This document shows, piece after piece, positions 1 through 7,055 of a stretch of DNA of 64,000 bases. The stretch lies in the NCBI RefSeq assembly GCF_006740685.1, contig NZ_CP035425.1, positions 1,155,687 to 1,219,686 of the forward strand, in the 5' to 3' direction. Source of the stretch: Candidatus Nitrosopumilus sp. SW (GTDB lineage Archaea; Thermoproteota; Nitrososphaeria; Nitrososphaerales; Nitrosopumilaceae). Made by a program: the position numbers and the translations under genes. The first letter of the stretch is position 1. Every line of letters begins with the position of its first letter. Under the pieces are notes generated by a model. It ran no database searches, was not told the DNA's origin, and was given only the letters and a program-made list of their open reading frames with translations.

Positions 1-522
1 ACAGTTGTCTATTGCAATTTCTGTTTGATCAGGTTGTGCAATATCTACATAGACCACATCCACTTTTCCAAATACTGAAAAATACTCTTTTGGTCTTCGT
101 GCATCTTGTAGGATTGGCATAATGTTTTTTCTATATGCTGCAACCCTGTCTAAAAAATCCCTTGCAACTCTACTCGCATGCTCTACGGCAAACACAATTC
201 CACTAGGACCCACAATGTCTGAAATGTGACTTACAGTTGTTCCAGTTGATGCCCCTAGATACAACACTTTAGTTTTATTTTCAAAAGGAAAATATTCTAA
301 CTCATTCATTATTGCAGCTGCTAATTTACTTCTAAACGGATCCCATAATCTGTATTCTATTCCCTTTTTGATGATTAGTTTTTCTTTATACACTTGATTC
401 CCTGGAACTAAATTTTCAGTAGCTAATTTTTGCTGGCCTTCAGATTTTATCCAGAAAAATGATGGATTATCTTCTTCCAAACTGTTTTCTCTTTTTATTT
501 TTATTTGAACTTGGTCTGTCAT
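1..522 (-). CDS. flpA: Fibrillarin-like rRNA/tRNA 2'-O-methyltransferase, C-terminus cut by window edge
   Basis: This is the catalytic subunit of box C/D sRNPs, which transfers methyl from S-adenosylmethionine to ribose 2'-OH of rRNA guided by C/D sRNAs with Nop5 and L7Ae. Visible motifs are the SAM-binding YLGASTGTTVSHISDI stretch, FAVEHASR, DARRPKEY and the acidic VDVVYVDIAQPDQ strand. The 3' end lies beyond base 1. The ATG at 522-520 gives MTDQVQIKIKRENSLEED, followed by the usual start of the family fold. This start lies inside the 3' end of nop5, overlapping it by about 56 bases. The same frame stays open upstream through the whole 21-bp repeat array, with an in-frame ATG in every repeat unit and another at 768, so an acidic N-terminal extension of up to about 82 residues is possible. 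The family call is firm; the start is not. Confidence 0.9.
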   Translation of the reverse strand, partial: MTDQVQIKIKRENSLEEDNPSFFWIKSEGQQKLATENLVPGNQVYKEKLIIKKGIEYRLWDPFRSKLAAAIMNELEYFPFENKTKVLYLGASTGTTVSHISDIVGPSGIVFAVEHASRVARDFLDRVAAYRKNIMPILQDARRPKEYFSVFGKVDVVYVDIAQPDQTEIAIDNC

Positions 523-1921
523 CTCTACGTCCGCCTCTGTCATCTCTACGTCCGCCTCTGTCATCTCTACGTCCGCCTCTGTCATCTCTACGTCCGCCTC
601 TGTCATCTCTACGTCCGCCTCTGTCATCTCTACGTCCGCCTCTGTCATCTCTACGTCCGCCTCTGTCATCTCTACGTCCGCCTCTGTCATCTCTACGTCC
701 GCCTCTGTCATCTCTACGTCCGCCTCTGTCATCTCTACGTCCGCCTCTGTCTCTAAAATTACCTCCATCTCGTCTAAATGATTCTGGTCTTCTGATGTCT
801 TTTTCAGTTGGATTTTCGTATTTCTTACCAATTTCGTCTACTCTGACATTGAGCTTTTCAAGTAATGTGTTGTTTAGTCCCTCGCCGTAGACATCGACTC
901 TGGCAGCAATTACTGCTTTTGCAGCAATTGCACGTGCAATCTTTCCTCTTTGCCATCTAGGTGCAGCATGGACCATTGCATGTTGGAATAGTAATCCGTG
1001 TTTTGGTGGTTGAGAACCTGTTTTCAATGATCTAAACAATGCTTTTTCTGCACCAAGAACTTGAATTGTACTTGCTGGAAGTGAAGCTAATCTCTTAAGA
1101 CTACCTGCTCTTCCTAAAATTCTAGCACCTACTGCAGTTCCAAGTATTGCAGAAAGATTTGGTGCAATTGTTTCCATTTCAGATTCAACATGCTCTTCAA
1201 GTTTTTTACGTAAATCATGAAAATCTAGAATTTGTTTTGCAATTGATTGGACAATTGCAAGATTCACATCGGAGATATCTCCCCCTCTACTTTTTGTAGA
1301 AATCAATGATAACATCTCAACTTTTGATTCTGGAAATCCTGCGTCTTCAAAAACTTGTTTTGTCAATGACTCTCGTTTTCCAGCCATAACAATTTGAGCA
1401 TATCCGTTAATGCTATCAATAACATTGTCTAATTCTGGAAAATGCAATCCATACCATTCTCTTAATCTTGAACTCAGTGCATTTGCAATTTTATCAATCT
1501 CATCTAGCGAATTAATTGCTTGAATAATGTGAAGATCTGGACTTTCTGAAACTTCGGTAACTTTTGAAGATGATAATCCTAATGCAAAATCTCTTAATTT
1601 TCCTAATGCGTCTTGAGGATTTGATGCAAAACCTGAATCAACAATGATTTGTGGTTTTGATGCTTGAATTCTTTCTAATTCTGAATCCTCCATTATTTGA
1701 GAATCTATGTTATTTTTTTTCAAAATTGCAAGTAATGACTCATCACTTACTGAAACACCTCTTTGAATTGAAATTAGATAATTGATAAGCTCATTTAGTT
1801 TTGATTCCTTGTTTTTTACTAACAAGTATTCTTTAACAGGATTTGAAAATGAAAATGCTTTTTCTAGTTTTTCATCATCAAAAACTGAGATTCCCAATTC
1901 TGTTAAAATTACAGAATACAT
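467..1921 (-). CDS. nop5: Nop5 (Nop56/58-like) box C/D sRNP scaffold with RGG-like repeat tail
   Basis: Nop5 bridges L7Ae-bound C/D sRNA to fibrillarin. The Nop domain is recognisable at about residues 255-345, including the sequences ILGTAVGARILGRAG and GLLFQHAMVHAAPRWQRGK. The N-terminal fibrillarin-binding part and the central coiled coil precede it. The protein is 484 aa, longer than most archaeal Nop5, because residues 393-469 are eleven identical GGRRDDR heptads followed by a basic end (KNKKRKQFGRR). Eukaryotic Nop56/58 carry Lys-rich tails, and eukaryotic fibrillarin carries an Arg-Gly-rich domain; here the Arg-Gly-type tail is on Nop5 instead. The gene is immediately upstream of, and overlaps, the fibrillarin gene, so the two are probably co-transcribed and translationally coupled. 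Confidence 0.95.
   Translation of the reverse strand: MYSVILTELGISVFDDEKLEKAFSFSNPVKEYLLVKNKESKLNELINYLISIQRGVSVSDESLLAILKKNNIDSQIMEDSELERIQASKPQIIVDSGFASNPQDALGKLRDFALGLSSSKVTEVSESPDLHIIQAINSLDEIDKIANALSSRLREWYGLHFPELDNVIDSINGYAQIVMAGKRESLTKQVFEDAGFPESKVEMLSLISTKSRGGDISDVNLAIVQSIAKQILDFHDLRKKLEEHVESEMETIAPNLSAILGTAVGARILGRAGSLKRLASLPASTIQVLGAEKALFRSLKTGSQPPKHGLLFQHAMVHAAPRWQRGKIARAIAAKAVIAARVDVYGEGLNNTLLEKLNVRVDEIGKKYENPTEKDIRRPESFRRDGGNFRDRGGRRDDRGGRRDDRGGRRDDRGGRRDDRGGRRDDRGGRRDDRGGRRDDRGGRRDDRGGRRDDRGGRRDDRGGRRDDRPSSNKNKKRKQFGRR
521..751. repeat. Perfect tandem repeat, 11 copies of 21 bp, inside nop5 3' end
   Basis: Eleven units of 21 bases follow each other without a visible mismatch. 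On the minus strand each unit reads GGRRDDR in the Nop5 frame. In the fibrillarin frame it reads EADVEMT. The third minus-strand frame contains a TAG stop. The unit length is a multiple of three, so copy-number changes keep both frames. Identity at the base level, including third positions, indicates recent expansion or homogenisation by slippage or recombination. Confidence 0.98.
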
Positions 1922-1940
1922 GTCTAGTTCAATCTAAATC

Positions 1941-1955
1941 ACCTTTAAAAAAGGT
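1941..1955 (-). promoter_or_regulatory. Probable nop5 promoter element (A/T box within an inverted repeat)
   Basis: ACCTTT and AAAGGT face each other across three A residues, 20-34 bases before the nop5 ATG. On the minus strand this gives a TTTTTTAAA-like box at the distance expected for a leaderless archaeal transcript. Whether the symmetry matters is unknown. Confidence 0.35.
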
Positions 1956-1975
1956 ACTAGAATCACAAATCAACT

Positions 1976-1983
1976 GTTATATT
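1976..1983 (+). promoter_or_regulatory. TATA-like box for pyrD
   Basis: GTTATATT is centred about 27 bases before the GTG start of pyrD. This is the spacing of box A to a leaderless transcript start in archaea. Confidence 0.4.
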
Positions 1984-2006
1984 CGAAACTACCTTCATTA
2001 ATCAAA

Positions 2007-2918
2007 GTGGAGCCCAATCTTGCAACTTCCATAGGTCCAATCTCATTAGACAGACCTGTCATGCTGGCCTCTGGAATTTTAGGGATTTCACTGGATGTTT
2101 TTAATCGTCTTTATCGCTCAGGAGCAGGAGCTGTTGTTACAAAATCTCTTAGCACAGAACCTTGGGAAGGATATCCAAATCCTACCATCTTTAGTGTGAA
2201 AGGTGGCGGTTGGATTAACGCTGTAGGACTATCAAACCCAGGCGCAGAATATTTTGCAAAAATGATTGAACCTAACAAAGATGTACCAATTATTGTAAGT
2301 CTTGTAGGTTCAATTCCTGAAGATTTTGAAAAGATGATAAAACAATTTGAAAATTGCAAAGTCACAGCATATGAGCTGAATCTGTCCTGTCCTCATGTTG
2401 CAAAAGTTGGATTGGAAGTAGGTGATGATCCAGAACTAGTAAAAAAAATTGTTAGAACTGTTAAAAATTCAACAAATGTACCTGTTATTGCCAAAGTTGG
2501 TTTGGGAACTACTCATTATCTTAACACTGTAGGCACTGCTATTGAATCTGGAATTGATGCAATCACTGCAATTAATACAGTTAGATCAATGGCAATAGAT
2601 GTTCAAACACAACGTCCTATTCTCAGCAACAAATTTGGAGGTTTATCTGGAACTCCAATCAAACCAATTGCATTAAGATGCGTCTATGAAATTTCTTCTA
2701 AATATGATATTCCAATTATTGGTTGTGGTGGTATCTCTGATTGGGAAGATGCTGTCGAATTTTTCTTGGCAGGAGCTTCAGCTGTACAACTTGGTAGTGC
2801 AATTGGTGACAATTGGATAGATGTGTTTAATGAAATCAATACTGGAATATCACAATACATGAAGAAAAAAAATTATTCAAAAATTGAGGAGATGGTTGGA
2901 CTTGCAAAGAAATCATAA
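2007..2918 (+). CDS. pyrD: Dihydroorotate dehydrogenase, class 1 catalytic subunit
   Basis: This FMN enzyme oxidises dihydroorotate to orotate in pyrimidine synthesis. The 303-aa protein has the class 1 active-site segment ELNLSCPHV, in which Cys is the general base, and a C-terminal FMN-phosphate region (GCGGISDWEDAVEFFLAG, then VQLGSAIG). The start is GTG, giving MEPNLATSIGPISLDRPV. The gene is followed, with overlap, by a PyrK-like subunit, so the enzyme is probably the class 1B heterotetramer that passes electrons to NAD rather than fumarate. Cytoplasmic. The family call is secure; the 1B subtype rests on the neighbour. Confidence 0.95.
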   Translation: MEPNLATSIGPISLDRPVMLASGILGISLDVFNRLYRSGAGAVVTKSLSTEPWEGYPNPTIFSVKGGGWINAVGLSNPGAEYFAKMIEPNKDVPIIVSLVGSIPEDFEKMIKQFENCKVTAYELNLSCPHVAKVGLEVGDDPELVKKIVRTVKNSTNVPVIAKVGLGTTHYLNTVGTAIESGIDAITAINTVRSMAIDVQTQRPILSNKFGGLSGTPIKPIALRCVYEISSKYDIPIIGCGGISDWEDAVEFFLAGASAVQLGSAIGDNWIDVFNEINTGISQYMKKKNYSKIEEMVGLAKKS

Positions 2919-3714
2919 CCATACAACAATTGTCACAGTTGAAAAAGTAATTGATGAAACTCCAACTGTTAGAACTTTGGTTTTTTCTGATGAAGTAATG
3001 TCAAATGTTCTTCCGGGACAATTTGCAATGGTTTGGATTCCAGGAATTAATGAATTGCCAATGAGTGTTATGATTTCAGATGAATCTGGAAAAGCAGCAT
3101 TTACTGTTCGAAAACATGGTCCATCTTCTACTGGTTTGTTTAATGTAAAAGTGGGAGAGCAAATTGGAATCCGTGGACCTTATGGGAATTCTTTTGATCT
3201 TAAAGAAGGAAAACTCTTGCTAGTTGGTGGTGGAACTGGTCTTGTTCCAATGATGCGACTTCTCACACATGTAAAACCTACAGATGATGTTACTGTTCTA
3301 ATTGGTGCAAAATCTAAAGATGAAGTATTTTTTGAGGATTTGGCAAACAAACTTTTGGCAAACAATGCTCACAAAGTAATCGTATCTACTGACGATGGAA
3401 GTTATGGCGAAAAAGGCTTTGTTACTGATTTAGTAGAAAGACATGTAGAACAAACTAAATTTGATGGGGTCTATGTTTGTGGACCTGAAATAATGATGTA
3501 TAAAACTGTCCAATCTGCTCATTCAAGAGGAACCTTTGTTCAGGCCAGTCTTGAGCGAATGATGAAGTGCGGCGTTGGAATCTGTGGTAGTTGTTGTGTG
3601 GGTGAGGATCTTGTATGTAAGGATGGAACCGTCTTTGATGGTCAACATCTCTCCCAAAACAAGGAATTTGGTAAATTTCACAGAAACAAGGCTGGAATTT
3701 TAGAAAATTATTAG
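2884..3714 (+). CDS. pyrK: Dihydroorotate dehydrogenase electron-transfer subunit (PyrK-like, FAD/2Fe-2S)
   Basis: A ferredoxin-reductase fold protein that passes electrons from PyrD to NAD. It has an FAD-binding stretch near GQFAMVWIPG, a nucleotide-binding LLLVGGGTGLVPMMRLL, and a C-terminal four-Cys 2Fe-2S site KCGVGICGSCC...VC at about residues 228-247. It overlaps the end of pyrD by 35 bases if the TTG at 2884 is used; TTG at 2896 or 2902 are alternatives, and no ATG is available near the expected N-terminus. The overlap argues for translational coupling. Related reductase subunits (sulfhydrogenase gamma, glutamate synthase small partner) share this fold, but the pyrD neighbour favours PyrK. 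Confidence 0.88.
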   Translation: MRRWLDLQRNHNHTTIVTVEKVIDETPTVRTLVFSDEVMSNVLPGQFAMVWIPGINELPMSVMISDESGKAAFTVRKHGPSSTGLFNVKVGEQIGIRGPYGNSFDLKEGKLLLVGGGTGLVPMMRLLTHVKPTDDVTVLIGAKSKDEVFFEDLANKLLANNAHKVIVSTDDGSYGEKGFVTDLVERHVEQTKFDGVYVCGPEIMMYKTVQSAHSRGTFVQASLERMMKCGVGICGSCCVGEDLVCKDGTVFDGQHLSQNKEFGKFHRNKAGILENY

Positions 3715-3756
3715 ATTTGACCAGCAAGGTTTAAAATAAATCACAAAATTAATTTC

Positions 3757-5490
3757 GTGAAGAGAATGGGAACTCCAAAGATCGTTTTAACTGCTGATCG
3801 TACATTAATGTCTCCGTATAGAGGACTGTCTCTTGCGACATTTTTTGGATGTGCTCCTGCTATTGATCCTCATAGAGACCCAAAGAGCTTTTGGTACAAG
3901 ATTCTTGGAAAACAAGTAACTCCAAAGATTCTGTTTGATTTTATCTGTAATTATATTCCACATACAAATGGTGTTGCAAACTATGCTCCATATGGTTTGA
4001 GAAAACTTGAAGCCGGTTTATTGAGAGATGGATTTAGCAGACAAGATGTTGTTGTTGCACATCCAGACCATATTGAAAAATTCATTGGACCTGAAACACT
4101 AGTTGTTGGAACATATGAGATGGACCCACTTGGAATGGGACCAGTAACTATGACCTTTACTTATGGTAGAAAACAAACATCATACGATGAATATTACAAT
4201 ACTGAACTACACCATAGAATTAAAGCTGCAAAAGCTAAAACCGGTAGTAAAGCCAAAGTTATCTCTGGTGCATCTGGAACATGGCAATACAACTATGATC
4301 CAGAAAAAATTGAAGAATTTGGAATTTATGCAATATTAGAAGGTGAGCTTGGTGGCATTGCCCCAGAAATTGATGGACATGCAGGACGATTCTTTAACTA
4401 TTTGATTAACGGCGATTTTGAAAACATGGATCCTTTTAGAAAGAGAAGTGATTTCAAAGTAAACATAAAAGAATTTGAGAGAAATGGCAAAAAGATTCAT
4501 GGAAGATTTGTCAATTTCTGGGATAGGCCTGACCTCGAAGAAATTCCAGACATTGTAGAACCAAGTATGCATGGTATGATTGAAGTCATGAGAGGTTGTG
4601 GAAGAGGATGTAAGTTTTGTGATGTAACCTTAAGATCATTGCGATATTATTCTCCAGAAAAAGTCAAAAAAGAAATTGAAGTTAACATAAAGAAAGGCGG
4701 TTCCAAATCTGCATGGGTTCACAGTGATGATATTTTCGTTTATGGCATGGATCCTAGAACTGCAAAAGGAATGGAACCAAATAGAGAAGCACTAGAAGAA
4801 TTATTCACTGCAATCATGTCTACTGGAGTTGAACATACAAATCCAACCCATGGTACATTGGCCGGTGCAATTGCTGATGAGAAATTAATTCCAAATCTTT
4901 CTAAAATTATGAAAGCAGGACCTGATAACATGATTGGTGTTCAAGCTGGATTTGAGACTGGAAGTTTGAGACTAATTGGAAAATATGCTGATAGAAAACT
5001 TGCACCATATTCCCCTGATGAATGGCATTGGGTTGTAAAAGAGGGTGTAAAGACCTTGAACCAAGATTACTGGATCCCAGCATTTACTTTGATTATGGGT
5101 CTTGATAATGATGAACAACCAGAAGATTCATGGGAAACAATCCGTTTAATCAGTGAATTAGAACGTGAACAACCTGAATCAATGTTCACAACAACAGCTT
5201 TGACATTTGTTCCAATTGGATTGTTGGAAAAATCTGATTTCTTTAACATTGGAAATGAAATGACTCCTGCACAACTAGGTGTTCTTTACAAGACATGGCA
5301 ACACAACTTCAAATATGGTATTCAAAAATTCATGACTCGAACTGGTTCTAAAGGTCCTCAGAGATACTTTTTCAATGCAATTGCACGTTCTCTTGGTGGT
5401 GTCCCATTGGGTGCTATGGAGAGATATGCACGCAAGAAGGGCCGTGAACACGAACATGTCATTGAGACTGTAAAGGCAAAATACCGATAA
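3757..5490 (+). CDS. Radical SAM protein with N-terminal B12-binding-like domain
   Basis: The 577-aa protein has a radical SAM CxxxCxxC motif at Cys281, Cys285 and Cys288 (GCGRGCKFCDVT). Before it lies a roughly 250-residue N-terminal region that resembles the cobalamin-binding domains of B12-type radical SAM enzymes. I do not see the DxHxxG cobalamin motif, so B12 binding is uncertain. The gene uses a GTG start preceded by an AT-rich GTTTAAAATAA box at 3729-3739. The neighbours (pyrDK upstream, S30e and radA downstream) do not identify a substrate. The function is not assigned. Confidence 0.8.
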   Translation: MKRMGTPKIVLTADRTLMSPYRGLSLATFFGCAPAIDPHRDPKSFWYKILGKQVTPKILFDFICNYIPHTNGVANYAPYGLRKLEAGLLRDGFSRQDVVVAHPDHIEKFIGPETLVVGTYEMDPLGMGPVTMTFTYGRKQTSYDEYYNTELHHRIKAAKAKTGSKAKVISGASGTWQYNYDPEKIEEFGIYAILEGELGGIAPEIDGHAGRFFNYLINGDFENMDPFRKRSDFKVNIKEFERNGKKIHGRFVNFWDRPDLEEIPDIVEPSMHGMIEVMRGCGRGCKFCDVTLRSLRYYSPEKVKKEIEVNIKKGGSKSAWVHSDDIFVYGMDPRTAKGMEPNREALEELFTAIMSTGVEHTNPTHGTLAGAIADEKLIPNLSKIMKAGPDNMIGVQAGFETGSLRLIGKYADRKLAPYSPDEWHWVVKEGVKTLNQDYWIPAFTLIMGLDNDEQPEDSWETIRLISELEREQPESMFTTTALTFVPIGLLEKSDFFNIGNEMTPAQLGVLYKTWQHNFKYGIQKFMTRTGSKGPQRYFFNAIARSLGGVPLGAMERYARKKGREHEHVIETVKAKYR

Positions 5491-5500
5491 AATTCCAAAT

Positions 5501-5509
5501 ACATAAATT
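5501..5509 (+). promoter_or_regulatory. TATA-like box for the S30e gene
   Basis: ACATAAATT lies about 26 bases before the ATG of the S30e gene, consistent with a short-leader or leaderless transcript. Confidence 0.3.
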
Positions 5510-5530
5510 CGTTAATTTGTGATGTAGATT

Positions 5531-5713
5531 ATGGCAACTCACGGTTCGCTTACCAAAGCAGGAAAAGTAAGAGGACAAACTCCAAAGGTAGAAGGTCGTA
5601 AAATTGTAGGTACCAACTCTAGTCTTAGGAATAAAAGTAATTTCAAAAAGAGATTTGTCTTAGGTAGATTCCCAGGTCAGAACAAACCTGGACAAAGAAG
5701 AAAGAGACGATAG
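5531..5713 (+). CDS. rps30e: Small ribosomal subunit protein eS30 (S30e)
   Basis: A 60-aa, strongly basic protein of the 30S subunit, with homologues only in archaea and eukaryotes. It shows the family's HGSLTKAGKVR start, the central GRKIVGTNSSLRNKSNFKKR and the basic GQNKPGQRRKRR end. Length matches the stand-alone archaeal form, without the ubiquitin-like fusion known in animals. Confidence 0.95.
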   Translation: MATHGSLTKAGKVRGQTPKVEGRKIVGTNSSLRNKSNFKKRFVLGRFPGQNKPGQRRKRR

Positions 5714-5764
5714 TCAACTTTCTCTGAAATTTTATCACTCTGCGATCATTTTCTAAAACAATAT

Positions 5765-5774
5765 CCTTATAAAG
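5765..5774 (+). promoter_or_regulatory. TATA box of radA
   Basis: CCTTATAAAG is centred 27 bases before the radA ATG at 5797. This predicts a leaderless or nearly leaderless transcript. Confidence 0.5.
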
Positions 5775-5778
5775 TACT

Positions 5779-5801
5779 GGTACCGTACCATACGGTATGG
5801 T
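5779..5801 (+). promoter_or_regulatory. Overlapping palindromes covering the radA start
   Basis: Two perfect inverted repeats overlap: GGTAC-C-GTACC (5779-5789) and ACCATAC-G-GTATGGT (5787-5801). The second contains the radA ATG. Lying between the TATA box and the start codon, they could be an operator that blocks transcript initiation, or a hairpin at the mRNA 5' end. Confidence 0.5.
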
Positions 5802-6981
5802 AGAAGATTTAAGATTAGATAGTTTAGAGGGCGTAGGTCCTGTAACAACTAGAAAATTATCCGATGCAGGTGTCCACAACGTCATGGACCTCATCGTCAG
5901 AGGTCCTGTAGAAATTGCAGAAATAACTGGAATGGAAAAGGACACTGCTGAAAAAATTGTCAATAAAGCACGTCAACATCTAGTTGATGGTGGATTAATT
6001 GCCAAACACTTTACAAGTGCAACTGAAATTTACAAACACCGTCAAAGTATTGGTAAAATTACAACTGGCACAAACTGTCTTGACACACTGTTTGATGGTG
6101 GTATTGAGACACAAGCCTTGACAGAAGTTTATGGGGAATTTGGTTGTGGTAAAACACAATTTGCTCATACAATGTCAGTAATGGTTCAAAAACCAAAAGA
6201 AGAAGGTGGCCTTGAAGGCAGTGTTTTGTACATTGATACTGAAAACACTTTCAGACCTGAAAGAATTGTATCAATCGCTCAAGCTCATGAGATGGATCCA
6301 GAAAAAGTTCTAGACCGTATCATTGTTGCTCGTGCATACAACAGTGCACATCAAACATTGATTCTAGAAGAAGCTGGACCAATTATTGAAGAAAACAATA
6401 TCAAACTAATTGTTGCAGACTCTGCAGTTGGATTGTTCCGTTCTGAATATTTGGGAAGAGGAACTCTATCTAACAGACAACAAAAACTAAATCACTTTGT
6501 TCATCTGTTATCTAGAATTGCAGAAACTTACAACTGTGCTGCAATTGCAACAAACCAAGTCATGGCATCTCCTGATGTCTTCTTTGGAGACCCAACTAGA
6601 CCAATTGGTGGTAATGTAGTTGCACATACTAGTACCTACAGAATCTACTTTAAGAAATCTGGCAAGAAAAGAATTGCCAGAATGGTAGACAGTCCTCATC
6701 ACCCTGAGGAAGAAGTAATCTTTGCTCTAGGCGAAGCAGGTGTCATCGACCCTGAAGATGCTGAGAAAAAGACCAAAAAGACTACCAAAAAAGCAACCAC
6801 AAAAAAGACAAAAGAGCCTGAGGTGGAAGCAACAGTAGAATCTCCTGAAGAACCTACAGAAACTTCTGAGGTCGAGGCAACTTCTGAAACATCAAAAGTT
6901 GAAACTGCATCTGAGGTAGAACCTGTGGAAGCACCTCCAGTAGATGCTGAAGTAGATAATTCAGAACCTGTAGAAGAGTAA
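5797..6981 (+). CDS. radA: DNA repair and recombination protein RadA with long charged C-terminal tail
   Basis: The archaeal RecA/Rad51 recombinase, which forms filaments on single-stranded DNA and drives strand exchange. The N-terminal helix-hairpin-helix region is at residues 1-65, Walker A GEFGCGKT at 113-120, Walker B LIVADS at 204-209, and GDPTRPIGGNVVAH at 264-277. The core ends near residue 320, where archaeal RadA normally stops. About 70 further residues follow: a Lys/Thr-rich stretch (324-340), then an acidic Glu/Pro/Thr/Val tail to residue 394. The ATG is inside a perfect palindrome. RadA function is certain; the role of the tail is unknown. Confidence 0.97.
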   Translation: MVEDLRLDSLEGVGPVTTRKLSDAGVHNVMDLIVRGPVEIAEITGMEKDTAEKIVNKARQHLVDGGLIAKHFTSATEIYKHRQSIGKITTGTNCLDTLFDGGIETQALTEVYGEFGCGKTQFAHTMSVMVQKPKEEGGLEGSVLYIDTENTFRPERIVSIAQAHEMDPEKVLDRIIVARAYNSAHQTLILEEAGPIIEENNIKLIVADSAVGLFRSEYLGRGTLSNRQQKLNHFVHLLSRIAETYNCAAIATNQVMASPDVFFGDPTRPIGGNVVAHTSTYRIYFKKSGKKRIARMVDSPHHPEEEVIFALGEAGVIDPEDAEKKTKKTTKKATTKKTKEPEVEATVESPEEPTETSEVEATSETSKVETASEVEPVEAPPVDAEVDNSEPVEE

Positions 6982-7013
6982 TCTTACTCTTTTTCTCTTT
7001 TCATTTTTTCAAT
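6982..7013 (+). terminator. Pyrimidine-rich tract after radA
   Basis: Directly after the radA stop the plus strand is TCTTACTCTTTTTCTCTTTT followed by more T. T-rich tracts of this kind terminate archaeal transcription without a hairpin. Based on composition only. Confidence 0.35.
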
Positions 7014-7017
7014 ATTG

Positions 7018-7028
7018 CTTAAATTATA
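7018..7028 (+). promoter_or_regulatory. TATA-like box of rlmN
   Basis: CTTAAATTATA lies about 32 bases before the ATG of rlmN, an acceptable box A distance with a very short leader. Confidence 0.4.
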
Positions 7029-7036
7029 ATATCATT

Positions 7037-7055
7037 TGATTAACTACGTTAATCA
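7037..7055 (+). promoter_or_regulatory. Perfect palindrome at the rlmN start
   Basis: TGATTAAC-TAC-GTTAATCA has 8-bp arms and a 3-base spacer. Its last base is the A of the rlmN ATG. It sits between the TATA-like box and the gene, the usual place for an archaeal repressor site. Confidence 0.45.

Noticed and set aside
521-751. CRISPR-like array
   Set aside because: The units are contiguous with no spacers and code for a protein tail, so it is a tandem repeat and not a CRISPR.
459-890. Plus-strand frames across the repeat (143 and 83 aa) with LSSLRPP or CHLYVRL repeats
   Set aside because: They arise because the 21-bp unit lacks stops in these frames too; they are antisense to nop5/fibrillarin and have no recognisable sequence.
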